Part shown: positions 16,645 through 25,130 of the stretch, one piece after another | How the letters are laid out: each line of letters opens with the position of its first letter | Numbering within the stretch: position 1 is the stretch's first letter | NCBI RefSeq assembly: GCF_902498995.1 | Contig: NZ_CABVLY010000026.1 | Span: 1-64,000, forward strand | Length of the DNA: 64,000 bases | Direction: 5' to 3' | Source: Burkholderia anthina | GTDB lineage: Bacteria; Pseudomonadota; Gammaproteobacteria; Burkholderiales; Burkholderiaceae | The notes under the pieces: generated by a model | What the model was told of the DNA's origin: nothing | What the model saw: the letters and a program-made list of their open reading frames with translations, nothing else | The model's database searches: none | Position numbers and translations under genes: made by a program

Positions 16645-18672
16645 TCAGGCCAGCACGGCCTTCGCGGTCTCGACGACGTGCTCGACGGTGAAACCGAAGT
16701 ACTTGAACAGCACGCCGGCCGGCGCCGATTCGCCGAACGTGTCGATCCCGACGACGCCGCCTTCGAGGCCGACGTACTTGTGCCAGAACGCGGTCACGCC
16801 CGCTTCGATCGCGACGCGGCGCACGCCGTGCGGCAGCACGCGTTCGCGGTATTCGGCGTCCTGGCGGTCGAACACGTTGGTCGACGGCATCGACACGACG
16901 CGGGCCGCGATGCCCTGTTGCGCGAGCGGCTCGATCGCCTTCATCGCGAGTTCGACTTCCGAGCCCGTCGCGATCAGGATGATCTTGCGTGCGACGATCT
17001 CTTCGTCCCAGTCCTTCAGCACGTAGCCGCCCTTCTCGATGTTCGCGATCTGCGAATCGGTACGCGGGTTGAACGCGAGGTTCTGGCGGCTGAAGATCAG
17101 GCTCGACGGACGGTCGGCGGCGATCGCGTGGGTCCAGGCGACGGCCGTCTCGACCGTGTCGGCCGGACGCCACACGTCGTGGTTCGGGATCAGGCGCAGG
17201 CTCGACACGTGCTCGATCGACTGGTGCGTCGGGCCGTCTTCGCCGAGGCCGATCGAATCGTGCGTGAACACGAAGATCGACGGAACCTTCATCAGCGCGG
17301 CGACGCGCAGTGCGTTGCGGCTGTAGTCGGAGAACGTCAGGAACGTGCCGCCGAACGGCTTGTGGCCGCCGTGCAGCGCGAGGCCGTTGATCGCGGCGCT
17401 CATGCCGAATTCGCGCACGCCGTAGTTGATGTGGTTGCCGAGCAGCACGCCCGCGCCTTCCGGATTCGCGCGCACCGCCTTCGATGCCTTCCAGTTCGTC
17501 AGGTTCGAACCGGTCAGGTCGGCCGAGCCGCCGAGCAGTTCGGGCAGCGCGGCGGCAAGCCCTTCGATCGCCTGCTGCGACGCCTTGCGGGTCGCCACCG
17601 TCTCGCCGCGCTCGTTCGCGCCGGCGATGATCGCCGCTGCCTTCTCGGCCCAGTCGGCCGGCAGCTTGTTGGCCATCCGGCGCTCGAATTCGGCGGCTTC
17701 CGCCGGGAATTTCGCGCGATAGGCGGCGAACGTCGCGTCCCATTCGGTTTCGGCGCGCTTGCCGGCTTCCTTCGCATCCCATGCCGCATAGACTTCCTGC
17801 GGAATCACGAACGGCTCCCAGGTCCAGCCGAGTGCCGCGCGCGTCTTCGCGATTTCTTCCGCGCCGAGCGCCGCGCCGTGCACGTCGTGGCCGCCGGCCT
17901 TGGTCGCCGCGCCCTTGCCGATCACCGTCTTGCAGCAGATCAGCGTCGGCTTGTCCGACAGCTTCGCCTTCGCGATCGCCGCGTCGACCGCGTCGACGTC
18001 GTGGCCGTTCACGTTCGGGATCACGTTCCAGCCGTATGCCTCGAAGCGCTTCGGCGTGTCGTCGTGGAACCAGTTCACGACGTCGCCGTCGATCGAGATG
18101 CCGTTGTCGTCGTACAGCGCGATCAGCTTGTTCAGCTTCAGCGTGCCCGCGAACGAGCAGGCTTCGTGCGAGATGCCTTCCATCAGGCAGCCGTCGCCGA
18201 GGAACACGTACGTGTGGTGATCGACGATCTTCGCGCCGTCACGGTTGAATTCGTCCGCCATCAGCGCTTCGCCGAGCGCCATGCCGACCGCGTTCGCGAG
18301 ACCCTGGCCGAGCGGGCCGGTGGTCGTCTCGACGCCCGGCGTGATGCCGTATTCCGGGTGGCCCGGGGTCTTCGAGTGCAGCTGGCGGAAGTTCTTCAGC
18401 TCTTCCATCGGCAGGTCGTAGCCGGTCAGGTGCAGCAGCGAGTACAGCAGCATCGAGCCATGGCCGTTCGACAGCACGAAGCGGTCGCGATCTGCCCAGT
18501 GCGGGTTCGTCGGGTTGTGCTTCAGGTGGCGCGACCAGAGCGCAACGCCGATTTCGGCCATGCCCATCGGCATGCCGGGGTGGCCGGAGTTCGCTTGCTG
18601 GACGGCGTCCATCGCGAGCGCACGGATCGCGTTGGCCATCAGGGTGGTGGAGGCGGGAGACGAAGTCGTCAT
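16645..18672 (-). CDS. tkt: Transketolase
   Basis: 675 residues from ATG at 18672. Transketolase moves two-carbon units between sugar phosphates in the pentose phosphate pathway, using thiamine diphosphate. Visible motifs are the early [12 protein letters not shown], the ThDP/Mg motif [13 protein letters not shown] (about residue 155), [12 protein letters not shown] in the Pyr domain and [11 protein letters not shown] (about 470). Length fits the bacterial enzyme. It shares a 262-base divergent promoter region with speE and is followed by gap, so the two central-carbon genes form a unit. Confidence 0.98.
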   Translation of the reverse strand: MTTSSPASTTLMANAIRALAMDAVQQANSGHPGMPMGMAEIGVALWSRHLKHNPTNPHWADRDRFVLSNGHGSMLLYSLLHLTGYDLPMEELKNFRQLHSKTPGHPEYGITPGVETTTGPLGQGLANAVGMALGEALMADEFNRDGAKIVDHHTYVFLGDGCLMEGISHEACSFAGTLKLNKLIALYDDNGISIDGDVVNWFHDDTPKRFEAYGWNVIPNVNGHDVDAVDAAIAKAKLSDKPTLICCKTVIGKGAATKAGGHDVHGAALGAEEIAKTRAALGWTWEPFVIPQEVYAAWDAKEAGKRAETEWDATFAAYRAKFPAEAAEFERRMANKLPADWAEKAAAIIAGANERGETVATRKASQQAIEGLAAALPELLGGSADLTGSNLTNWKASKAVRANPEGAGVLLGNHINYGVREFGMSAAINGLALHGGHKPFGGTFLTFSDYSRNALRVAALMKVPSIFVFTHDSIGLGEDGPTHQSIEHVSSLRLIPNHDVWRPADTVETAVAWTHAIAADRPSSLIFSRQNLAFNPRTDSQIANIEKGGYVLKDWDEEIVARKIILIATGSEVELAMKAIEPLAQQGIAARVVSMPSTNVFDRQDAEYRERVLPHGVRRVAIEAGVTAFWHKYVGLEGGVVGIDTFGESAPAGVLFKYFGFTVEHVVETAKAVLA

Positions 18673-18867
18673 GTCGAGTCCGGAGAACGAGTCGAGGAAA
18701 CGGGGGCACGGCGGCATCCGGAAGCTCGAGCGTCGATCGTTCCGGGCGCGCGATGCGGCGCCTGACGGACGCGAAGCGGACGGAGCCTACGGACGGGGCT
18801 GCAAAGCGCGTCATTTTAACAGATGGACCGACATTTCCCTTGTCGGCGCGCGGTGTTCCGGCACGCT

Positions 18868-18896
18868 TTTCCGTCGAACCGCGCGCCTCCTATAAT
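18868..18896 (+). promoter_or_regulatory. Putative sigma70 promoter of the speE-like gene
   Basis: A perfect TATAAT lies at 18891-18896, with a weak -35 (TTTCCG) 17 bases before it. Transcription would start near 18903, about 32 bases before the GTG start. Confidence 0.6.
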
Positions 18897-18934
18897 TCAG
18901 ACGTCGGAACTGCCTGCCCTGAGCGGCCCCGCCC

Positions 18935-19792
18935 GTGAGCACGACCCTCCTTTTTCACCCGACGCCCGACGCCACCTACGGCTTCCCGAACGCCCGGCGG
19001 CTCGCGCATGTCGCGTCGCCGCACCAGCACATCGAGGTGTGGGAAACGCCGCAGCTCGGCCGCCTGTTCACGCTGGACGGCCGGCCGATGACGTCGGTCG
19101 GCGACGAATACGTCTATCACGAGTGCATGACGCACCCGGCCGCGCTCGCGCATCCGTGCCCGAGGAAGGCGCTCGTGCTCGGCGGCGGCGACGGCGGCGC
19201 GGCGCGCCAGTTGCTCAAGCATGCGTGCATCGAGCGGATCGTCGTCGCCGAGCTCGACGACGAAGTGGTCGGCATGGCCCGCCGCTATCTCGACGATGTA
19301 CACCAGGGCGCGCTGGACGACCCGCGCGTGGAGGTCGTGATCGGCGACGCCGCGCATTTCGTCGCGTCGACCGTCGAGCATTTCGACCTCGTCGTGTTCG
19401 ATCTCACGCCGCCCGATTCGCCGGCCGCCGGCCTCTATACGCGCGCGTTCTATGCGCGGCTCAAGCGGATCCTGACGCCGTGCGGCGCGATCTCGATGCA
19501 CCTCGGCTCGCCCGTGTTCCACGCGTCGCGGATCGCCGCGCTGCTCGACGACCTGCGCGCGTGCTTCGCGGTGGTCGATCCGCTGTCGGCGCACGTGCCG
19601 CTGTACGGCTCGCAATGGCTGATGGCGATCGCGAGCGACACGCTCGACGCGGCCGCGCTGTTCGCGCACGACGTCGACGAACGTCTCGCCGCGCGCCGCG
19701 TGCACGGCTTGCGCTACTACGATGCGCGCCTGCATGCGTCCCTCTTTGCCCTGCCACGCGCGCTGCGCGATACACTGGGCGTTCGCCGCTGA
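18935..19792 (+). CDS. speE: Spermidine synthase family protein (polyamine aminopropyltransferase-like)
   Basis: 285 residues from a GTG start at 18935. The fold of SpeE is evident: N-terminal strand domain with WETPQLGRLFTLDGRPMTS, GDEYVYHECMTHP, the cofactor motif LGGGDGGAARQ (82-92) and the acidic VAELDD. The canonical catalytic pattern D-x-T-D-P is here D156-L-T-P-P, so the second Asp is missing. The family normally transfers aminopropyl from decarboxylated S-adenosylmethionine to putrescine; the altered motif makes the exact substrate uncertain. It is divergent from tkt and upstream of the VOC protein. Confidence 0.82.
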   Translation: MSTTLLFHPTPDATYGFPNARRLAHVASPHQHIEVWETPQLGRLFTLDGRPMTSVGDEYVYHECMTHPAALAHPCPRKALVLGGGDGGAARQLLKHACIERIVVAELDDEVVGMARRYLDDVHQGALDDPRVEVVIGDAAHFVASTVEHFDLVVFDLTPPDSPAAGLYTRAFYARLKRILTPCGAISMHLGSPVFHASRIAALLDDLRACFAVVDPLSAHVPLYGSQWLMAIASDTLDAAALFAHDVDERLAARRVHGLRYYDARLHASLFALPRALRDTLGVRR

Positions 19793-19937
19793 GCTTCCGG
19801 GCGGCCGCATCGTTCCGCTGTTCCATTGCGCGTGCGCCCGCGCCCGTGCCGGAGCGCGAGCAGGCAGCCCCGGAACGCTGCCGGACGCCCGCCGAAGCAC
19901 CCGCACGCCCCCGCTGTTCGTTCGACAGGAGATTTTC

Positions 19938-20354
19938 ATGACCGATCCACGTCCGGCCGACGTGCCTTGGTTGACGCCTTACCTGGCTGTCCGCAATGCG
20001 CAGGCGGCCATCGAGTTCTTCAAGGCCGCATTCGGCTTCGCGCTGCGCGACGTGCTCGACGAGGATGGCGCGATCATGCACGTCGAGATGACCTACCGTG
20101 ACCAGCTGATCGTGATGTTCGCGCCCGAAGGCGCATTCGGCTCGACCGCGCTCACGCCGAAGCATGCGGGCGCAACCGCGCCGCAGTCGTTCTATCTGTA
20201 TGTCGACGACGTCGACGCCACCTGGCAGCGCGCGCTCGATGCGGGCGCCAAGTCCCTGACCGCGCCGCAGGACCAGTTCTGGGGCGATCGCTTCGCCCAG
20301 ATCGAGGATCTCGACGGCTACCGCTGGGCGCTCGCGCGCCGCCTGCGCACATGA
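19938..20354 (+). CDS. VOC-family (glyoxalase/bleomycin-resistance-like) protein
   Basis: 138 residues from ATG at 19938, with AGGAG seven bases upstream. It has the PhnB-like vicinal oxygen chelate pattern: TPYLAVRNAQAAIEFFKAAF, then MHVEMTYRDQLIVMF and a C-terminal DRFAQIEDLDGYRWALA. The single beta-alpha-beta-beta-beta pair suggests a dimeric fold. VOC proteins include lyases, dioxygenases and resistance proteins; no function can be assigned from the sequence. Its stop overlaps the rsmE start by four bases (ATGA), indicating translational coupling. Confidence 0.88.
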   Translation: MTDPRPADVPWLTPYLAVRNAQAAIEFFKAAFGFALRDVLDEDGAIMHVEMTYRDQLIVMFAPEGAFGSTALTPKHAGATAPQSFYLYVDDVDATWQRALDAGAKSLTAPQDQFWGDRFAQIEDLDGYRWALARRLRT

Positions 20355-21139
20355 GCGGAGCCGCACCACGCATGAGTGAAGCCACCACCACCGCGGCCGT
20401 GCCGCGCTTTTTCGTCGAGACCGCGCTGCGCGCCGATGCGACGCTTGCGCTGCCGGCCGACGTCGCGCGTCACGCGCAGGTGCTGCGCCTGCAGCCGGGC
20501 GACGCGCTCGCGCTGTTCGACGGCAGCGGCGGCCAGTACCGCGCGCGGCTCGTCGAGATCGACAAGCGCAGCGCGCTCGCGCAGATCGAGACATTCGATT
20601 CGGCCGAAGCCGAGCCGCCCTATCGCGTGACGCTCGCGCAAGGCATCGCCGGCGGCGACAAGATGGACTGGGTGATCGAGAAAGCCGTCGAGCTCGGCGT
20701 CGCGGCGGTCGTACCGCTGTCGACCGCGCGCGGCGTCGTGAAATTGTCCGGCGAGCGCGCGGACAAGCGCGTCGCGCACTGGCGCGGCGTCGTGCGCGCA
20801 TCGTGCGAACAATGCGGGCGCAACCGCGTGCCCGACGTCGCCGACGTGCGCGGCTTCGGCGCGTGGCTCGATACGCTGCCGGCCGCACCGGCCGACGGCG
20901 AACTGCGGCTGCTGTTGTCGCCGCGTGCGAGCATCCCGTTCGCATCGCTGCCCGACGCGCCGCCTGCCGCGACCGTCACGCTGCTGATCGGGCCGGAAGG
21001 CGGGCTGTCGCCCGACGAGGAGCAGGCGGCCCGCGCGCGCGGCTTCACCGCGCTGTCGCTCGGCCCGCGCGTGCTGCGCACCGAGACCGCCGGCGCGGCC
21101 GTGCTCGCGGCGCTGGCCGCGCGGTGGGGCGGATGGTGA
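20351..21139 (+). CDS. rsmE: 16S rRNA (uracil1498-N3)-methyltransferase
   Basis: 262 residues. RsmE methylates U1498 of 16S rRNA at N3. A PUA-like RNA-binding N-terminus (residues about 10-80: PRFFVETAL, HAQVLRLQPGDALALFDG) is followed by a SPOUT domain with the trefoil-knot segments LLIGPEGGLSPDE and SLGPRVLRTETA. The ATG at 20351 overlaps the preceding stop; a second ATG seven codons downstream is an alternative. A bidirectional terminator follows. Confidence 0.95.
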   Translation: MSGAAPRMSEATTTAAVPRFFVETALRADATLALPADVARHAQVLRLQPGDALALFDGSGGQYRARLVEIDKRSALAQIETFDSAEAEPPYRVTLAQGIAGGDKMDWVIEKAVELGVAAVVPLSTARGVVKLSGERADKRVAHWRGVVRASCEQCGRNRVPDVADVRGFGAWLDTLPAAPADGELRLLLSPRASIPFASLPDAPPAATVTLLIGPEGGLSPDEEQAARARGFTALSLGPRVLRTETAGAAVLAALAARWGGW

Positions 21140-21197
21140 TGCATCCCGGCGCCGCTCACGCGGCGTGCGCGGCCTGATCCCGGCGGGCCGCGCACGC

Positions 21198-21225
21198 AAA
21201 AAAGCCCGCGCGACGCGGGCTTTTT
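21198..21225. terminator. Bidirectional terminator between rsmE and the barstar-type gene
   Basis: GCCCGCG (21204-21210) pairs with CGCGGGC (21214-21220) around CGA, flanked by an A-run and a T-run. Confidence 0.9.
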
Positions 21226-21264
21226 ATCGAATCGGCCGCGGGCGAGCGGCCAGTGGTTTCGCGC

Positions 21265-21837
21265 TTACGCGAACGAATAGAACACGCGAAACGCGACCTT
21301 GCGCTCGGCCCAGAATTCGGCGGCTTCGCGGAACACGTCGAGCAGCGTCTCGCGCCCTTCCTTGTCGAATTTCTGCGCGATCGGCAGCCCTTCGAGGACG
21401 ATCACGAAACCGGGCTGGGCGCCTGCCTTCGCGACGAGGTCGGTCAGGCAGTCGTACAGCGCGTCGTAGTTCTTTCCGAAATGCTTCGGAAACAGGAACG
21501 ACGTCGCGATCGTCTCCATCACCTCCTGCTTGGACTGCGCGGCGCCGCAATACGCATACAGGAAATGCTGGCCGAGCCGACCGGCTTCGTCGGCGAGATC
21601 CTGCACGCGGAACGCGCGGATCGACTGCACGAGATTGGGTCGCACGGTCGTGAAAAGGCTCATAGGCTCCTCGTTCGATGAAAGCCCGGGCTCGGCTTCC
21701 TGTTGCGCCGGCGCGCCGCCAGCCTGTGCCGCCGCGTGTAATTGCATCACGCGCTGAAACAGATTGCCGTCGCCGGCCGCGAACAGTTCCGCCGCCGCCG
21801 TATCGTGCGCGTAGATGGAGTCGCTCATTCCGTTCAT
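21265..21837 (-). CDS. Barstar-family ribonuclease inhibitor
   Basis: 190 residues from ATG at 21837 (a second ATG three codons later). The barstar domain occupies the C-terminal 90 or so residues; HFGKNYDALYDCLTDLV aligns with the barnase-binding helix of barstar and contains the Asp-x-x-x-Asp pattern. The first 55-58 residues are not part of the fold but show strongly coding-like codon use. A second ATG at 21663 is preceded by GAGGAG and would give a 132-residue form. The gene starts 7 bases after the stop of the secreted RNase on the same strand, so the pair behaves as enzyme plus immunity protein that guards the cytoplasm. Confidence 0.88.
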   Translation of the reverse strand: MNGMSDSIYAHDTAAAELFAAGDGNLFQRVMQLHAAAQAGGAPAQQEAEPGLSSNEEPMSLFTTVRPNLVQSIRAFRVQDLADEAGRLGQHFLYAYCGAAQSKQEVMETIATSFLFPKHFGKNYDALYDCLTDLVAKAGAQPGFVIVLEGLPIAQKFDKEGRETLLDVFREAAEFWAERKVAFRVFYSFA

Positions 21838-21844
21838 CCCGAAG

Positions 21845-22276
21845 TCATTCAACAATACGTTTAAAACTGTTGTAGTGGTCGTCCGTGTAGTAACAGTTGT
21901 CGACCCGGCGCAACGGCCCGCCACAGACGATCCGGCGCGCACCGCGATTGCGCGCGCGCGGCGTCGGCACCGTGTACTCGTGATAGAAGCCGCGCTTCGC
22001 TTTCGGCAGGATCCGCTCGCGGTTGCCGAATACGACGCCGTCTTTCTCGTACGGATAGGGGCCGCCGGCGCCGATCAGGCCAAGCGTGGTCACGGCCTCG
22101 CGCGGCAGACGGGCGGTCGGGACCGTATCGAGCCCGCCGACGGCCATGTCGGCCGAAACGGCCTGCCGCGCATAAGCGGCGGAAACCAGACCGCCCGTCG
22201 GGGTGCCGACGATACCCATCGCGAACATCGCGAAGACGGACGCGAGCGCGCCGTTGCGGAGCCACTTGCGTGCCAT
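21845..22276 (-). CDS. Secreted barnase-type guanyl-preferring ribonuclease
   Basis: 143 residues. A Sec signal peptide covers residues 1-36 (hydrophobic ALASVFAMFAMGIVG, cleavage after AYA). The mature part matches the barnase/RNase N1 fold: VVFGNRERILP, the general base E100 in HEYTV, R115 in ARRIV and H134 in DDHYNSF correspond to barnase Glu73, Arg87 and His102. Two cysteines (118 and 128) could form a disulfide. Guanyl-specific RNA cleavage is inferred from family knowledge. It is followed immediately by its probable inhibitor. Confidence 0.9.
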   Translation of the reverse strand: MARKWLRNGALASVFAMFAMGIVGTPTGGLVSAAYARQAVSADMAVGGLDTVPTARLPREAVTTLGLIGAGGPYPYEKDGVVFGNRERILPKAKRGFYHEYTVPTPRARNRGARRIVCGGPLRRVDNCYYTDDHYNSFKRIVE

Positions 22277-22447
22277 GAACCAGGGTTCCCGCTGTTAAAT
22301 CAAGTAGTTGACGACCAACAAAGGCGTTAGCGTAGCGCTATTGTCCGCACGAATCAATGTTCGTTTGGGTATCGAAAGCCGCAGGCCGCACCGAACCGGA
22401 CATTTTTTATCTAAACAAGACTACATTTATCTTACATAGGATAAAAT

Positions 22448-22587
22448 GCGAACGGCATCTCTCGCATGGCGAGACCCTGCCTCCTTGCCACGCTCGTTAC
22501 CCAGAGTGGAGAGATGCTGCTGTTGCTTGCGGGAAGCGTGTTCGCGCCGTGCCCGACGGCGTGCCCATTGCGGGCACGCCTCTTTTT
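22448..22587 (+). ncRNA. Candidate structured small RNA with intrinsic terminator
   Basis: No gene fits this 140-base stretch, but it folds coherently on the plus strand. GCGAAC (22448-22453) pairs with GTTCGC (22540-22545); inside it GCATCTCTC (22455-22463) pairs with GAGAGATGC (22509-22517), and GCTT (22525) with AAGC (22537). A textbook terminator follows: GGCGTGCCC (22558-22566) with GGGCACGCC (22572-22580), then TCTTTTT. It is preceded by an AT-rich stretch (22402-22447) with only a weak -10-like TAGGAT at 22437. Both neighbouring genes are on the minus strand, so the terminator cannot belong to them. No known RNA family was recognised; 6S RNA does not fit. Confidence 0.55.
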
Positions 22588-22653
22588 GCTTTTGTTTACA
22601 ATTTTTCCCGACGCGCCGCACCGGTTCGACCGGCACGGCGCATGCGTTCGGGG

Positions 22654-24954
22654 TCAGCGCGAGGCGTTCACGTCGGCGACCAGCAGCGCCGCCATGTTGA
22701 CGATGCGGCGAACGGTCGCCGATTCGGTCAGCACGTGAACCGGCTGGGCGGCGCCCAGCAGGATCGGCCCGATCGCGATGTTGTTGCCGGCAGCCGTCTT
22801 CAGCAGGTTGTACGCGATGTTCGCCGCGTCGATGTTCGGCAGGATCAACAGGTTCGCTTCGCCTTCCAGCGTCGATTCCGGCAGGATTTCCTTGCGCAGC
22901 GCCGCGTCGAGCGCGACGTCGCCGTGCATTTCGCCGTCGACCTTCAGCTCCGGCGCGCGTTCCTGCAGGATCGCGAGCGTATCGCGCATCTTCTGCGCCG
23001 ACGGTGCGTTGCTCGTGCCGAAATTCGAGTGCGACAGCAGCGCGACCTTCGGCTCGATGCCGAAACGGCGCACTTCTTCCGCCGCCATGATCGTGATCTC
23101 GGCAAGCTGCTCCGGGGTCGGATCGACGTTTACGTGCGTGTCGACGAGGAAGATCTGACGGCCCGGCAGCACCAGGCCGTTCATCGCCGCGTACACGCTG
23201 CAGCCCGCGCGCTTGCCGATCACCTGGTCGATGAAGTGCAGGTGGCGGTGCGTGGTGCTGATCGTGCCGCAGATCATCCCGTCCGCTTCGCCCTTCTTCA
23301 CGAGCATCGAGCCGATCAGCGTCGTGCGGCGGCGCATCTCGACGCGTGCGAGCTGCTCGCTGATGCCCTTGCGCGACATCAGCTTGTAGTACGTCTGCCA
23401 GAAGTCGCGGTAGCGTTCGTCGTGCTCGGTGTTGACCACCGTGAAGTCGGTGCCGGGCGTGAGACGCAGGCCGTAGCGCTGGATACGGTGCTCGATCACC
23501 GCCGGGCGGCCGATCAGGATCGGTTTCGCGAGTTTCTCGTCGACGATGATCTGAACGGCGCGCAACACGCGCTCTTCTTCGCCTTCCGCGAACACGACGC
23601 GCTTCTTCTCTTCCGACGCGGCGCGCGCGATCTGGAAGATCGGCTTCATCGTCGTGCCGCTGTGATACACGAATTGCTGCAGGTGCTGCCTGTACGCGTC
23701 CATGTCCTCGATCGGGCGCGTCGCGACGCCGCCGTCCATCGCGGCCTGCGCGACGGCCGGCGCGATCGTCACGATCAGGCGCGGATCGAACGGCTTCGGA
23801 ATCAGGTAATCGGGCCCGAACGACAGATCCTGGATGCCGTACGCGGTCGCGACGACGTCGCTCTGCTCGTGCTGCGCGAGTTCGGCGATCGCATTGACGG
23901 CCGCGATCTCCATTTCACGCGTGATCGTCGTCGCGCCGACGTCGAGTGCGCCGCGGAAGATGAACGGGAAGCACAGGACATTGTTGACCTGGTTCGGATA
24001 GTCGGTACGGCCGGTCGCGAGCACCGCGTCCGGGCGCACTTCGAGTGCGAGTTCCGGCAGGATTTCCGGGGTCGGGTTCGCGAGCGCGAGGATCAGCGGG
24101 CGCTCGGCCATGCCCTTCACCATCTCCTGCTTCAGCACGCCGGCAGCCGACAGGCCGAGGAAGATGTCCGCGCCGTCGATCACTTCCGCCAGCGTGCGCG
24201 CGTCGGTTTCGCGGGCGAAACGCTCCTTGTCCGGGTCCATCAGCTCGGTGCGGCCCTTGTAGACCACGCCGGCCAGGTCGGTCACCGTGATGTTCTCGAG
24301 CGGCAGGCCGATGTCGACCAGCAGGTCCAGACACGCGAGCGCGGCAGCCCCCGCGCCCGACGCGACCAGCTTGACCTTCTTGATGTCCTTGCCGACGACC
24401 TTCAGGCCGTTCGTGACGGCCGCGGCCACGACGATCGCGGTGCCGTGCTGGTCGTCGTGGAAGACCGGAATCTTCATCCGCTTGCGCGCTTCGCGCTCGA
24501 CGATGAAGCAGTCCGGCGCCTTGATGTCTTCCAGGTTGATCCCGCCGAAGGTCGGCTCCAGCGCGGCGATCACGTCCACCAGCTTGTGCGGGTCCGACTC
24601 GTTCAGCTCGATGTCGAACACGTCGATGCCGGCGAACTTCTTGAACAGGACCGCCTTGCCTTCCATCACCGGCTTCGACGCGAGCGGGCCGATGTTGCCG
24701 AGGCCGAGCACCGCCGTGCCGTTCGTGACGACACCGACCAGGTTGCTGCGCGCCGTGAAACGCGCGGCGTTCAGCGGGTTCTCGACGATTTCCTCACACG
24801 CATACGCGACGCCCGGCGAATACGCGAGCGCGAGATCGCGCTGGTTGATCATCTGCTTGGTGGGGGCGATCGCGATCTTCCCCGGGGTCGGGAATTCGTG
24901 ATAGTCGAGAGCGGCTTCGCGGAGCTTGGCTTTGGAGGAGGCTTGGGTCGACAT
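22654..24954 (-). CDS. maeB: NADP-dependent malic enzyme with C-terminal phosphotransacetylase-like domain
   Basis: 766 residues from ATG at 24954. The malic enzyme half (about 1-420) shows AYSPGVAYACEEI, NGTAVLGLGNIGP, the metal site region FHDDQHGTAIVVAAA and the NAD(P) motif VASGAGAAALA. The C-terminal half (about 430-766) is a phosphate acetyl/butyryltransferase-like domain starting near KKRVVFAEGEEERVLRA, which in MaeB is regulatory rather than catalytic. The enzyme makes pyruvate, CO2 and NADPH from malate. It is divergent from thiL with a 176-base spacer. Confidence 0.96.
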   Translation of the reverse strand: MSTQASSKAKLREAALDYHEFPTPGKIAIAPTKQMINQRDLALAYSPGVAYACEEIVENPLNAARFTARSNLVGVVTNGTAVLGLGNIGPLASKPVMEGKAVLFKKFAGIDVFDIELNESDPHKLVDVIAALEPTFGGINLEDIKAPDCFIVEREARKRMKIPVFHDDQHGTAIVVAAAVTNGLKVVGKDIKKVKLVASGAGAAALACLDLLVDIGLPLENITVTDLAGVVYKGRTELMDPDKERFARETDARTLAEVIDGADIFLGLSAAGVLKQEMVKGMAERPLILALANPTPEILPELALEVRPDAVLATGRTDYPNQVNNVLCFPFIFRGALDVGATTITREMEIAAVNAIAELAQHEQSDVVATAYGIQDLSFGPDYLIPKPFDPRLIVTIAPAVAQAAMDGGVATRPIEDMDAYRQHLQQFVYHSGTTMKPIFQIARAASEEKKRVVFAEGEEERVLRAVQIIVDEKLAKPILIGRPAVIEHRIQRYGLRLTPGTDFTVVNTEHDERYRDFWQTYYKLMSRKGISEQLARVEMRRRTTLIGSMLVKKGEADGMICGTISTTHRHLHFIDQVIGKRAGCSVYAAMNGLVLPGRQIFLVDTHVNVDPTPEQLAEITIMAAEEVRRFGIEPKVALLSHSNFGTSNAPSAQKMRDTLAILQERAPELKVDGEMHGDVALDAALRKEILPESTLEGEANLLILPNIDAANIAYNLLKTAAGNNIAIGPILLGAAQPVHVLTESATVRRIVNMAALLVADVNASR

Positions 24955-25130
24955 GTGTCTTGTGACGGGCGGATTAGAATGACTGCTCGACGGCATTGTA
25001 GCGCCAATCGAAGCCCGTCAGACCGGCGATTCGGGTGCAACAGCCGCGACAAAAATGGGCTGAACGGTGCAGGAACGCCGCCGTTCGCCTCGTACAATGC
25101 CGTTCCCCCAATTACTTCGGATTCCCCGCC

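Noticed and set aside
22448-22587. 6S RNA as identity of the structured element.
   Set aside because: Too short and lacks the large central bubble with conserved flanks.
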